Assembly (NCBI GenBank): GCA_947623705.1 | Contig: CANQHT010000014.1 | Location: 1 to 18,253 of the forward strand | Reading direction: 5' to 3' | DNA from: an uncultured Bacilli bacterium | Lineage (GTDB): Bacteria; Bacillota_I; Bacilli_A; RF39; UBA660 | DNA length: 18,253 nucleotides | In this document: positions 1 through 9,694 of the stretch, in pieces | Position numbering within the stretch: the stretch's first letter is position 1 | How the letters are laid out: each line of letters opens with the position of its first letter | Position numbers and translations under genes: made by a program | Notes under the pieces: generated by a model | What the model was told of the DNA's origin: nothing | The model's database searches: none | The model's input: the letters and a program-made list of their open reading frames with translations, nothing else

Positions 1-2195
1 ATGAAGAAGCCATTAGTTATTTAATTAGTAAATATCATTTTAAAATAGATGTTGCTAAAATGTATTTAGAAAATTTATATTATATCGAAGATAATGCTAA
101 CTATGACCATCCCAAGTTAGAATTTTTACAGAAGATAAAAAATGAATTAAAAGGAAATAATTTATTAATTTATAATCCTTTATTTTCTTCTTATTTACAA
201 AATAAACAAATTATAGTGTATGGTTATCCTTATTTAGAAAATTATCTTAAAAATGCTTTAGATAAATTAAATGCTATTTATTATAAAGAAAATGAAGTAA
301 GCAATGATAAAAATGTTTTAGAGTTTTTCACTTTAAAAGATGAATGTTTTTATGTAGCTAAAAAAATTGCGGAATTACTAACTAATGGTATAAATATTGA
401 AAATATCAAACTAGTCAATGTTAATGAAGACTATTACAATGAATTAAAATTTACTTTTGATTTATTTAATATTCCAATAAAAATACCTTCTAGTAATAAT
501 TTAATGAGTAATCCTTTAACTAAAGAATTTTTAAATAATTTTCCCCATATTGATACTCTCCCAGAAGATAATCCTTTAACGGAAAAAATAATTAATATTT
601 TAAATAAATATACTTTTGTGAGTGATGAAAATATTTTAAAAGAATTAGTAATACATGAACTTAAACAAACTAAAATAGATAATTATAAATGGAAAAGATA
701 TGTGGAAATAAAAAATATCTATGATTATCTAAATCCTGATGATTATATTTTCTTAATGAATTTTAATGCCGGTTTTATTCCCGAAACCTTAAAAGATGAA
801 GAATATATTACCGATAATTTACGACCTATTTTAAATATGGATAGTACTATAAACCAAAATAAACAAATAAAAGCCTATACCATTCATAAATTAAATACTT
901 TAAATAATTTAGTTATTTCTTATAAATTAAAAGATAATAAAAAAGAATATTATCCATCACCTTTAATTAATGAATTAAATTTAAATGTTCAAAAAATTAC
1001 AGATGATTATTTAGTAAGTTATTCCAAGGAATATGATCAAATTCGTCTTGCTACCTTAGAAGATGATTATCGTCTTTATAATAGTACTAGTCCCATGTAT
1101 TTTGCTTTAAAAAATAATTTAGATATTCCTTATAATACTTATGATAATACTTTTAAGGGTATTAATCCATTAGATTTACAAGAATATTTAAAAAATAATT
1201 TAACTTTATCTTATAGTAGTTTAAACAATTATAATAAATGTGCTTTTAAATATTATATGGCAAACATTTTAAAATTAGATAAATATGAAGAAACTTTTGA
1301 AGCTTTCATAGGTTCATTATTTCACTATGTTTTATCCCAAAAAAATATTAGTGATTTAGATAAGACCGTAAAAGATTATATTTTAAAAGAAGGTAAAGAA
1401 TTAAGTATTAAAGAAAGATTTTATTTACGAAAATTAATGCCTGATTTAAAATTTGTTTTAGATGAAGTAAATAAACAAGTTGATGCGATGTGTTTAAAAA
1501 AAGATTTAAGAGAAAAAAATATTACGATTAATAAGAATGTTAATAATTTTAATGTTAAATTTACCGGGTTTATTGATAAGATTTTATATGAAGAAGATAG
1601 TGAAAATACTTATATAGCCATAATTGATTATAAAACGGGTAATGTTAGTATTAACTTAAATTATTTATTATATGGCTTAAATATGCAATTACCAATTTAT
1701 TTATATTTAGTTAAAAAATCTAACCTTTTTAATAATCCTCGGTTTGTTGGTTTTTACCTAGAATTTATTTTAAATAAAGATATTAAAAGAGGAAGTAAAA
1801 GTTATTTAGAAGAAAGATGCAATAGTTTAAAATTACAAGGATATTCTAATGATTCTTTTAGTGTTATTAAAAGATTTGATGCTAGTTTTGAAAATTCAAA
1901 TTTAATTAGCGGTTTAAAAGTTACCAAAGAGGGATCTTTTTATAGTAGTGCCAATGTTTTAAATGATATGCAAATTGAAAGTATTATTAATTTAACCGAA
2001 AAAAATATTGATGATAATATTAATAAAATTATTAAGGGCGAATTTCCGATTAATCCTAAAAGAATCGCTTATAAAGATGATGTTTCTTGTGAATTTTGTA
2101 AGTTTCGGGATTTATGCTTTAAGAGTGAAAAAGATTATGTCAATTTAGAAGATATAAATTCTTTGAATTTTTTAGGAGGTGATGATAATGCCTAA
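1..2195 (+). CDS. addB: AddB, ATP-dependent helicase/deoxyribonuclease subunit B (5' truncated by window edge)
   Basis: AddB is the second subunit of the AddAB helicase-nuclease, which resects double-strand DNA breaks for recombination in the cytoplasm. The reading frame is open from base 3 with no stop, so the gene begins outside the window; about 730 codons are visible, against roughly 1,170 residues in B. subtilis AddB. Numbering from the first visible Met (base 60), the C-terminal PD-(D/E)XK nuclease has His422 (GSLFHYV), Asp506 (TGFID) and Asp523-Tyr-Lys525 (IIDYKTG). A four-cysteine iron-sulfur site is formed by Cys394 (NKCAFKYY) and Cys677, Cys680 and Cys686 (CEFCKFRDLC), the spacing known for AddB. 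The N-terminal part is helicase-like and divergent. The stop overlaps the addA start by 8 bases, so translation is probably coupled. Confidence 0.93.
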   Translation, partial: EEAISYLISKYHFKIDVAKMYLENLYYIEDNANYDHPKLEFLQKIKNELKGNNLLIYNPLFSSYLQNKQIIVYGYPYLENYLKNALDKLNAIYYKENEVSNDKNVLEFFTLKDECFYVAKKIAELLTNGINIENIKLVNVNEDYYNELKFTFDLFNIPIKIPSSNNLMSNPLTKEFLNNFPHIDTLPEDNPLTEKIINILNKYTFVSDENILKELVIHELKQTKIDNYKWKRYVEIKNIYDYLNPDDYIFLMNFNAGFIPETLKDEEYITDNLRPILNMDSTINQNKQIKAYTIHKLNTLNNLVISYKLKDNKKEYYPSPLINELNLNVQKITDDYLVSYSKEYDQIRLATLEDDYRLYNSTSPMYFALKNNLDIPYNTYDNTFKGINPLDLQEYLKNNLTLSYSSLNNYNKCAFKYYMANILKLDKYEETFEAFIGSLFHYVLSQKNISDLDKTVKDYILKEGKELSIKERFYLRKLMPDLKFVLDEVNKQVDAMCLKKDLREKNITINKNVNNFNVKFTGFIDKILYEEDSENTYIAIIDYKTGNVSINLNYLLYGLNMQLPIYLYLVKKSNLFNNPRFVGFYLEFILNKDIKRGSKSYLEERCNSLKLQGYSNDSFSVIKRFDASFENSNLISGLKVTKEGSFYSSANVLNDMQIESIINLTEKNIDDNINKIIKGEFPINPKRIAYKDDVSCEFCKFRDLCFKSEKDYVNLEDINSLNFLGGDDNA
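2174..2180 (+). promoter_or_regulatory. Ribosome binding site deciding the addA start
   Basis: AGGAGGT lies inside the last codons of addB and is followed after 7 bases by ATG at 2188. Earlier in-frame starts (GTG 2179, ATG 2182) overlap or touch this site and cannot use it, so 2188 is the supported addA start. Confidence 0.8.
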
Positions 2196-5100
2196 ATTTA
2201 CAACTGAACAACTGGAAGCCATCGAAAAGAGTGGGCAAAATATTATTGTTTCTGCCGGTGCTGGTTCTGGTAAAACGGAAGTTTTAAGTGAAAGAGTTTT
2301 AGATAAATTAAAAAAAGGAATTAAAGTTAATGAATTATTAATTTTAACATTTACCAATGCCGCGGCGGCCGAAATGAAAGATCGGATTAGAAAGAAAATA
2401 GTGGGTAATCCTAGTATTAAAGACAATTTAGATTATTTGGAAAGTGCTTATATAACTACTTTTGATTCTTTTACTTTATCTTTAGTTAAAAAATATCATT
2501 ATCTTTTAAATGTCTCCCCTAATTTAAGTATTATTGATGAAAGTATTATAAGTATTCTAAAAGAACAATATTTAGATGAAGTCTTTTTAGAGTTTTATGA
2601 AGAAGATAGTATTTTATTTCAAAAATTAATTAATGATTTAACCAATAAAAATGATAATGAACTTAAAAATGGGATTTTAAAAATAATTAAATCTTTAGAA
2701 AAAATAAGTGATTTAGATAGTTACTTAAATAATTATTTAGATAATTTTTATAATGCAGAAAAAATAAATGAGTATATTAATAGTTATGTTCAGTTAATCC
2801 AAGAAGAAATAAATGGGATAACGGATAATTTAATGTATTTAGAATCATCTTCTTATCCGGACTTTTATAATGCTTTAGTGGCTTCTTTAGAAAAACTATT
2901 AAAATCTAAAACTTATGATGAAATTTTAAGAGCGAGTTTTCTAACTTTACCTAAAAGACCAAGAGGTAGTGAAGAAGTTAAAGAATACAAAGATAATATT
3001 GATAAACATTTAAAAAATATTAAAGGTTATTTAAGATTTAGCAGTGAAGATGAAATAAGAGAAACATTTAAAATAACTAAAGATTATTTAGAAGTAATTA
3101 TTGACATAATTAAAAGATATTTTGTTAAAATAAATAAATATAAAAAAGATGAAGACTTATATGAATTTAATGATATCTCTTTAATGGCGATTAATCTTCT
3201 TAAAGAACAAGAATATATCCGGAAAGAATTAATGTTAAGTTTTAAAGAAATCTTAGTTGATGAATACCAAGATACTAACGATATTCAAGAAGAATTTATT
3301 AGCTTAATTGAAAATAATAATGTTTATATGGTGGGAGATATTAAACAATCAATTTATGGTTTTCGTGATGCCAACCCCAAAATATTTAAAGAAAAATATG
3401 ATAAGTATGCCAAGAATAATGGGGGTATTAAAATTGATTTACTAAAAAATTTCCGTTCCCGGAGTGAAGTTTTAGAGGGCATTAATTTAATATTTTCTCT
3501 TATTATGGATGATGAAGTGGGCAATGCTAATTATGTGAAAGAACACAAAATGAATGCCGGTAATTCTTTATATGAAAAAATTAAAGAAAATAATAATTTA
3601 GAAATATATAATTATGATAGTGAAGGAGAAGTATTAAAGAAAGAAGAACTGGAAGCTTTTATTATTGGTTATGATATTTTAGAAAAAATAAATTCTGGTT
3701 ACGCCATAATGGATAAAAAATTAGAAGATTTTCGGAAGGCAAATTACAGTGATTTTTGTATTATTATGGACCGGGGGACTAACTTCCCAACTTATAAAAA
3801 AATCTTTGAATATTTAGGTATTCCTTTAACTATTTATGAAGATAAAAAATTAACTAATGAAATGGATATTATTTTAATTAGTAATATAATTGGCTTTATT
3901 TTAAAAGTCAAAGAAAATGTTATTGATCAAGAATTTAAATATTACTTTATGAGTATTGCCCGTTCATTTTTATTCGCTTATTCTGATGCAGAGATATTTA
4001 AGTATTTTAAAGATGAAAGCTTTATAGATAGTGAAATATATCAAATTAGTAAGAATATTGCTAGTTCTATAGATACTTTAGATAGTTATGAATTACTTAA
4101 TTTAATTTTAAAAGAATTTAATTTCTATGAAAAAATTCTTAAAACAAAAGATATTGCGAGTATTCTAATTCGTTTAGATAACATTTTAAGTATTAGTAAA
4201 AATTTAAGTCAAATGGGTTATACTATTGCTATGTTTAAAGAATATTTAGAAACAATGATTAATTCTAAAAGTGAAATTAAATATAGCATCAGTGGTCAAA
4301 ATACCAACAGTGTTAAAATTATGAATATTCATAAATCTAAAGGACTAGAATTTCCTATCTGTTATTTTGCGGGTTATTATAAAAAATTTAATGATGAAGA
4401 TACCAAAAAAAGAATTATATTTAATAAAAAATATGGAATGATTATTCCTTTCTTTAAAGATGGTATAGATAATACGATATTAAAAGATTTATTTAAAGAA
4501 GAATATTATATAAATAATATATCGGAAGAAATAAGATTATTTTATGTTGCTTTAACAAGAGCTCGGGAAAAAATCATTATTGTGGCTCCACTTTCTGAAG
4601 AAAGAATAACAACAAAAAACAAAGTTGATTATCAAAAAAGATTACAATATACATCATTTTTAGATATTTTAAATTCTATCTCTGGTAATTTAAGTCCCTT
4701 TATTAAAAATATTGATTTAGCTAAATATAATTTACCCACTAATTATAATGTTTTAGAATTTAAAAAAGAAAATCTAAATAAAAGTAATGATCTTATCAAA
4801 TATTATCAAGTTAATATTCCAAATACTTTAAATGAAGAACATAAAGCCTCTAAAGAAGTTAAAGAATTAATTACTGAAAATCAAAGAAAACTATTTCAAA
4901 AAGGAACTCTTATTCACAAAATATTTGAACAAACTGACTTTTTAAATTTAAGTAGTGATAATCCATATTATAAGCAAATTCAAAATTTTGTTAATAGATT
5001 ACAAATTACTAAAGATGTTGAAATATATAAAGAATATGAGTTTATATATGATAAAGATAATGCTACTTATGAAGGTATTATTGATTTAGTGCTAGAATAT

Positions 5101-5265
5101 CCGAGTGAAGTTAAAATTATTGATTACAAATTAAAAAATATAACTGATGCAAAATATCAAGAGCAATTACATGTGTATAGAGATTATTTAAAAACCATTG
5201 TTAATAAAGACATCAAAATGTATTTGTATAGTATCTTTGATGATGAATTAAAAGAAATTTATTGA
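2188..5265 (+). CDS. addA: AddA, ATP-dependent helicase/nuclease subunit A
   Basis: AddA is the UvrD-like (superfamily 1A) helicase-nuclease partner of AddB. The protein is 1025 residues, shorter than the roughly 1,230 of B. subtilis AddA, but all key motifs are present. They are Walker A AGAGSGKT (residues 23-30), the DEYQD Walker B box (358-362), VGDIKQSIYGFRDANP, an NFRS motif, the IHKSKGLEF motif, and YVALTRAR ending near residue 793. The C-terminal nuclease has His910 (GTLIHKIF), Asp966 (EGIIDL) and Asp979-Tyr-Lys981 (IIDYK). The start at 2188 is set by the AGGAGGT site, and the ATG overlaps the addB stop (ATGCCTAA). Its TGA stop sits inside the -35 box of the next promoter, and no terminator is seen after it, so addBA transcripts may read into the downstream surface gene. 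Confidence 0.95.
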   Translation: MPKFTTEQLEAIEKSGQNIIVSAGAGSGKTEVLSERVLDKLKKGIKVNELLILTFTNAAAAEMKDRIRKKIVGNPSIKDNLDYLESAYITTFDSFTLSLVKKYHYLLNVSPNLSIIDESIISILKEQYLDEVFLEFYEEDSILFQKLINDLTNKNDNELKNGILKIIKSLEKISDLDSYLNNYLDNFYNAEKINEYINSYVQLIQEEINGITDNLMYLESSSYPDFYNALVASLEKLLKSKTYDEILRASFLTLPKRPRGSEEVKEYKDNIDKHLKNIKGYLRFSSEDEIRETFKITKDYLEVIIDIIKRYFVKINKYKKDEDLYEFNDISLMAINLLKEQEYIRKELMLSFKEILVDEYQDTNDIQEEFISLIENNNVYMVGDIKQSIYGFRDANPKIFKEKYDKYAKNNGGIKIDLLKNFRSRSEVLEGINLIFSLIMDDEVGNANYVKEHKMNAGNSLYEKIKENNNLEIYNYDSEGEVLKKEELEAFIIGYDILEKINSGYAIMDKKLEDFRKANYSDFCIIMDRGTNFPTYKKIFEYLGIPLTIYEDKKLTNEMDIILISNIIGFILKVKENVIDQEFKYYFMSIARSFLFAYSDAEIFKYFKDESFIDSEIYQISKNIASSIDTLDSYELLNLILKEFNFYEKILKTKDIASILIRLDNILSISKNLSQMGYTIAMFKEYLETMINSKSEIKYSISGQNTNSVKIMNIHKSKGLEFPICYFAGYYKKFNDEDTKKRIIFNKKYGMIIPFFKDGIDNTILKDLFKEEYYINNISEEIRLFYVALTRAREKIIIVAPLSEERITTKNKVDYQKRLQYTSFLDILNSISGNLSPFIKNIDLAKYNLPTNYNVLEFKKENLNKSNDLIKYYQVNIPNTLNEEHKASKEVKELITENQRKLFQKGTLIHKIFEQTDFLNLSSDNPYYKQIQNFVNRLQITKDVEIYKEYEFIYDKDNATYEGIIDLVLEYPSEVKIIDYKLKNITDAKYQEQLHVYRDYLKTIVNKDIKMYLYSIFDDELKEIY

Positions 5266-5290
5266 CAATCGGGGGGGGGTAGTTTATACT
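5262..5290 (+). promoter_or_regulatory. Promoter with a G9 tract in the -35/-10 spacer (candidate phase-variable promoter)
   Basis: A perfect -35 TTGACA (5262-5267) is followed by exactly 17 bases and then TATACT (5285-5290), one mismatch from the -10 consensus. The spacer is ATC, nine G (5271-5279), then TAGTT. The optimal 17-base spacing depends on the length of the G run, so gain or loss of one G would give 18 or 16. Transcription would start near 5297, about 20 bases before the ATG at 5318. The -35 overlaps the addA stop codon. The promoter boxes are seen directly; switching is inferred. Confidence 0.85.
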
Positions 5291-5317
5291 AGAAACATAG
5301 GATAGAAGGTATGTCTT

Positions 5318-7531
5318 ATGTTGAAGGAAAATAAAAAGATACTAATAATTTTCAGTATAGGAATAGTACTAATAGTTAGTATGTTTTTTGTGTTTAATAA
5401 AAAGGAAGAATATAAAGAACTACCAAGAGTTAAATTAAAAGATAGTATCAATACTAGTGGACTAGCTATAATGGTAGAGAGTGATTATAAAACAGAAAAA
5501 TATACAAAATGGGAAAATAAAGAATTTCCCACAAATGGATATACATTAAATAGAATTAAAAGTGGTTGTGTTGATAAGAATGGTAATAATATAGATGCCC
5601 TAACTTATAATGAAGATAATAAAACAATAAGTATAAAAACTAAACAAAGTGTTTATTGTTATTTATATTATGATAGTTTATTTAAAGGCAAAGGTACTAC
5701 AGATGAACCATATGAAATAAATTATATCGAAGATTTAGTAAGACTTGCTAATTCAGTAAATAAAGATAGTAATACATATAATAGTAAATATTTTGTCTTA
5801 AAAAGAAATTTAGATTTTAATGAAAACGATAGTTATATGAAATATAATGATACCGGATTTGGAGATATCAATGGTGTATCAGGAGTAGAAGGAATAAAAG
5901 ATGAACTAACTAATCAAGAAGGTAGTGGATTTATACCAATAGGAAATTATAATAAATTTTTTGAAGGAAATATAGATGGCAAAAATAATAAAATAAGTAA
6001 TTTGTGGATATATAATACAATAGATGAAAATCAAGCAATAGGATTTATTGGAGTGTTATACAAAGGAAGTATAAGTAATTTAACATTATCTGGCGAAATT
6101 CATGTAGAAGGTAAAACACCAATAGGTGGTTTTGTGAATAGGATAGATGAAAGTATAATAGATAATTGTACAAATGAAATAAATATAACAAGCGATACCG
6201 GAAATCATTCATTAGGAGGAATAGCAGGTTGGACAACTGGAGATACAGTAATAAAAAATAGTATTAATAAAGGAAATATAAACAATGGAAATAATATAGG
6301 TGGAATAATAGCATACAATCGAGAAGGAACATTAACAATCGAAAATTGTAAAAATTATGGTAAACTAGAAAATAATCTAGGTGATATTATTGGGGGAATA
6401 GTAAGTAAAGCCGATTATAATGCTGTTAAAACAATAATAAAAAATAGTATTAACTATGGAGAGATAAAAGTTAATAAGACTTTAAATTCCGTAATTTATG
6501 TTAGTGGAATAATGGGAATAAGTGAAAAAGAAGTAGAAATAACAAATAGTCATAATGAGGGAGTTATAAATGTAAAAGGAATTAATGTTTTAAATGTAGG
6601 TGGGTTAATTGGATATTTGCAAAATATAGCAAATATAACAAATAGTTATAATTTAGGGGAAATTAATTCTTCAACAAGTGGTAATATTATTAGTTATATA
6701 GGAGGAATAGTAGGAAGAATTGCATATTCAAATCCAAACAAAGTATCTAAACTAGAAAATTGTTATAATAAAGGAATAATTACAGGTGGCACTAGAACTG
6801 GAGGGATAGTAGGACTTATTGAAAATGATTTAAAATTAATAATAAATAAATGTTATAATACTGCTAATTTAGTAGCTCAAGAAGATACAAAGTATACAGC
6901 AAATACAAATGTTGGAGGAATAATTGCTACATTATGGAATGGTTCAACAGTATATGTTTTAAATTCGTATAATACAGGAATTATTATTTCTAATCCAATT
7001 AATGTTTTAGGAAATTTATCAGGGCTAATATCAGTTATCGATAATAATGATGATATTAATAAAAGTACGGGAGTTATAATAAATTCATATAATATTGGTA
7101 ATTTAAAGGCTAAAAATGGTGCCTATGGAATAAGTAGGATAGCTACTAAAGGAAATTCTTTAATTTTAAATAATAATTATAATGCCGGAAATATAGAAGC
7201 ATCATTAAAATTTTCTGTTTTATCAAGTGTTCAAAATGGTGATATCAATGTTAAAAACACCTATTATAAAGATGTAATTGGAATACAAGAAAGTAATTTA
7301 GGAGATTTACCAGAAGCTTATCCAATAACAGATGCAAATATGAAAAATCCTGATGGTAATGATCAAAATAGTTTATTATATAAGTTAAATCAAAATGTAA
7401 CTAATTTAAATAGTGTTGGTTTATCATCAATTGATGAATCTATAGGAACAGACTTAGATGATTATACCTTAGTTAATTGGATAATAGATCCAACTTCTGG
7501 ATATCCAACATTAAATTATAATTTAGAATGA
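5318..7531 (+). CDS. Membrane-anchored GLUG-type beta-helix surface protein
   Basis: This is a 737-residue protein of unknown substrate. A single N-terminal membrane segment (about residues 8-27) with a basic N-terminus suggests an extracellular body anchored at its N-end; no LPXTG motif is seen at the C-terminus. Residues about 40-119 form a small module with two cysteines (Cys84 and Cys114). From about residue 124 (GKGTTDEPYEI) the protein is a series of glycine-rich beta-helix-like repeats of the GLUG type, such as GFIGVLYKGSISNLTLSG and GGIAG, with recurring NSYN-x-G-x-I units (NSYNLGEI, NCYNKGII, NSYNTGII, NSYNIGNL). Such repeats typify bacterial surface adhesin-like proteins. ATG 5318 is preceded by AGAAGG with 8-base spacing. 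The gene has its own promoter with a G9 spacer and a terminator at its stop codon. Its codon choice (many ATA, GGA and ACA) differs from its neighbours. Binding function is not known. Confidence 0.85.
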   Translation: MLKENKKILIIFSIGIVLIVSMFFVFNKKEEYKELPRVKLKDSINTSGLAIMVESDYKTEKYTKWENKEFPTNGYTLNRIKSGCVDKNGNNIDALTYNEDNKTISIKTKQSVYCYLYYDSLFKGKGTTDEPYEINYIEDLVRLANSVNKDSNTYNSKYFVLKRNLDFNENDSYMKYNDTGFGDINGVSGVEGIKDELTNQEGSGFIPIGNYNKFFEGNIDGKNNKISNLWIYNTIDENQAIGFIGVLYKGSISNLTLSGEIHVEGKTPIGGFVNRIDESIIDNCTNEINITSDTGNHSLGGIAGWTTGDTVIKNSINKGNINNGNNIGGIIAYNREGTLTIENCKNYGKLENNLGDIIGGIVSKADYNAVKTIIKNSINYGEIKVNKTLNSVIYVSGIMGISEKEVEITNSHNEGVINVKGINVLNVGGLIGYLQNIANITNSYNLGEINSSTSGNIISYIGGIVGRIAYSNPNKVSKLENCYNKGIITGGTRTGGIVGLIENDLKLIINKCYNTANLVAQEDTKYTANTNVGGIIATLWNGSTVYVLNSYNTGIIISNPINVLGNLSGLISVIDNNDDINKSTGVIINSYNIGNLKAKNGAYGISRIATKGNSLILNNNYNAGNIEASLKFSVLSSVQNGDINVKNTYYKDVIGIQESNLGDLPEAYPITDANMKNPDGNDQNSLLYKLNQNVTNLNSVGLSSIDESIGTDLDDYTLVNWIIDPTSGYPTLNYNLE

Positions 7532-7550
7532 AGGACTTAAAGGTCCTTTT
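7531..7550 (+). terminator. Intrinsic terminator after the beta-helix protein gene
   Basis: AAGGAC (7531-7536) and GTCCTT (7543-7548) form a 6-base-pair stem with a TTAAAG loop, continuing into a short T-rich tail. It abuts the TGA stop codon. The stem is short, so termination may be partial. Confidence 0.65.
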
Positions 7551-7601
7551 ATTATGCATAAATATGATATAAAAAAATATCTTTTAATATAGAAAAAAAT
7601 G

Positions 7602-7610
7602 TGATATACT
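7602..7610 (+). promoter_or_regulatory. Extended -10 promoter for the two ectodomain protein genes
   Basis: TGA then TATACT (7605-7610) is an extended -10 element. The position expected for a -35 (around 7582) holds only TTTTAA, a weak match, so the promoter probably relies on the TG extension. Transcription would start near 7617, and the gene's AGGAGA site (7625-7630) lies 8 bases before ATG 7639. Confidence 0.6.
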
Positions 7611-7638
7611 TTTAAGTAGATTATAGGAGAGTATTTAT

Positions 7639-9693
7639 ATGGATGACAAGTTTGATATGGAAAATGAAATTGTAGAAATTTCTAATGATGAAGAAGTAGA
7701 AGAAGAAAAAGAAGAAACTACGGAAGAAAAAGTAAAGGAAATGCCTAGTAGAGCGCAAAAAAACAGAAAGAAGTCTCTAAAAGAAAAATGGAATGATTTA
7801 GAAAAGAATAAAAAAATTACCATTATTGTCGTTGGTGTAGTCATTTTACTTATTATAATGGGTTTACTATTATACTTTTTAGTGTTTAAAAAAGATGGTA
7901 ATAAACCAGAAGAACCAGTAGAACAAGTAGTGTTAGAAAATGATAATTATCGTTATGAAAATGGTTATCTTGTTTTCTTAGATAAAAATAACCGGGAAAT
8001 TGGTAAATATGAATGTGAAAATAAAAATAGTAATGATTGTATGGTAGCAAAAAGAGATTTAACCGAAGATGAATTTGAAAGAGTCTTAACTGTTAATGAA
8101 AATGGTAAGGAAATTGAAAGAAATACGCCAATCTTTGATGATAATTATGCTTTTGTTCAAGATGGTAAAAATGTTTATTTGTACGATATTGAAAAAGGAG
8201 AACATTCTTTGGAACTTACCAAAGTTAAAGCATATGATACGGATGATGATTTAGTCGTAATTGTCGATGTTGATGGTAAATATGGTCTTATTAGTATGAA
8301 TGCGAATGGTTTTGAATATTTAATTCGCCCATCTTATGAATATCTAGGAGTTATTAATCCAACATATGGTTATTTAATAGCAAAAGACGATAGTAAATCT
8401 TATGTTATTAATACTAATGGTAAAAAACTAAGTGATGATATAAATACGGATATTAAAAGTGTTAATGCTGATTATATAGTTGGAGCTAAAAATGGTAACT
8501 ATACTTTATATAATTATGAATTTGAAGAATTATTAACCGATTATGATTATATTGGTTTACATGATGGAGCGATTAGTTTAGTTAAAAAGAATCGTTTAAC
8601 ATTTATGGATGATGAATTAAATATGTTAACGGATACGGATGGCTATCGTTTAACTAGTAGTGATTATGTTAAAAAATATGTTTATGATAGTGATAATAAA
8701 TTAGTAGAAACTAAGATAGCTTATGAAGTAGTAGTAAGTAATAATACTTTAAAAGTTACAATGGATAAAGATGAAAATACAATTAATATGCTTGAAGGTA
8801 AAGTAAATAAAAATTTAGATTATGTTAATTACTTTGATGGTAAATTATATTTCTATAGTGATGAAGAAAAGAATGATTTAATTGGTACTTATACATGCGC
8901 TAATAAAAATGAAATAAGTAAAGCTAGTGATACTTTAAATAATTGTCATATTTATATGAAAGATAATCTTTACAGTGGTATTTATAATAATGAATATGTC
9001 TTTATCTATGATAATAGTGCTAGTAGTACGGATAAAATCTATTATGTTTATGATTTAAAAACTAAAAAGACAAGAGGTACTTATAGTTATCTAGAATTTA
9101 TGGAAGGCGATTTAAGTGATAAATTAAATCATCTATATACAAGTGCATCATATATTATTGCTCAAAGTGCAACTGGTCAAAATAAAGGATACTATGGTGT
9201 CTTAGGTATTACTAGTAATAATATTTCCGTTAAAGTATCATTCAGTTATAAGAGTATTACCAAAGAAAATAAATATTATGTTATGGTTAATAAGAGTGAT
9301 TCAATAAGTATCTATGATGAAGAATTTAATAAAATAAGTAATGAATTTAGTGAAGTTAAATTATTTGATAACTACTATGTGGGAATTAATAATGATAAAT
9401 TAAATATTTATGCTTATGATAATACTTTAGGTAAAATTAAAGAAGATTTACCTTTAAATGGTAGTAAAGATTATAAAGTAGAATTAATGGCTAATGGTGG
9501 TTATAAAATAACTATTAATGGAACAGCTTATGAATATGATAGTAAAGGGGAAGCTGTAAAAGATGAACCAGATACACCAACTGAACCAACTAATCCCGAT
9601 GAAGAGGAGAATCCAACTGAAGGAACAACAGGTGGCGAAGTAAATACGGAAACAGAAGAATCTTCAACAACCCAAGAACCATCAGGAGAATAA
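7639..9693 (+). CDS. Type II membrane protein with two tandem WG-repeat-like ectodomain units
   Basis: This is a 684-residue protein of unknown function. Residues 1-34 are strongly acidic and 36-58 basic (KNRKKSLKEKW). One membrane segment follows at about 60-83, placing the rest outside. The ectodomain has two similar units. Unit 1 starts near residue 104 (YENGYLVF, then KYEC and a second Cys). Unit 2 starts near 395 (YFDGKLYF, then GTYTC and NNC). Short beta-strand repeats such as GKYGLISMNANG and RPSYEYLGV resemble WG-type repeats. Residues about 642-684 are a Pro/Thr/Glu/Ser-rich tail with no sorting signal. The next gene starts 1 base after its stop and encodes a single-unit relative, so the two form an operon. 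Sensor, scaffold or ligand-binding roles are all possible; nothing visible decides between them. Confidence 0.8.
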   Translation: MDDKFDMENEIVEISNDEEVEEEKEETTEEKVKEMPSRAQKNRKKSLKEKWNDLEKNKKITIIVVGVVILLIIMGLLLYFLVFKKDGNKPEEPVEQVVLENDNYRYENGYLVFLDKNNREIGKYECENKNSNDCMVAKRDLTEDEFERVLTVNENGKEIERNTPIFDDNYAFVQDGKNVYLYDIEKGEHSLELTKVKAYDTDDDLVVIVDVDGKYGLISMNANGFEYLIRPSYEYLGVINPTYGYLIAKDDSKSYVINTNGKKLSDDINTDIKSVNADYIVGAKNGNYTLYNYEFEELLTDYDYIGLHDGAISLVKKNRLTFMDDELNMLTDTDGYRLTSSDYVKKYVYDSDNKLVETKIAYEVVVSNNTLKVTMDKDENTINMLEGKVNKNLDYVNYFDGKLYFYSDEEKNDLIGTYTCANKNEISKASDTLNNCHIYMKDNLYSGIYNNEYVFIYDNSASSTDKIYYVYDLKTKKTRGTYSYLEFMEGDLSDKLNHLYTSASYIIAQSATGQNKGYYGVLGITSNNISVKVSFSYKSITKENKYYVMVNKSDSISIYDEEFNKISNEFSEVKLFDNYYVGINNDKLNIYAYDNTLGKIKEDLPLNGSKDYKVELMANGGYKITINGTAYEYDSKGEAVKDEPDTPTEPTNPDEEENPTEGTTGGEVNTETEESSTTQEPSGE

Positions 9694-9694
9694 A

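Noticed and set aside
2172..2426. Open frame of 84 codons on the minus strand across the addB-addA junction
   Set aside because: It lies opposite the Walker A region of addA, a clear gene; nothing in its product is recognisable.
5271..5279. G9 run considered as a sequencing or assembly error, or a G-quadruplex
   Set aside because: A single G tract cannot form a standard quadruplex. The exact 17-base spacing it gives to two strong promoter boxes argues for a real element, although tract length should be checked in reads.
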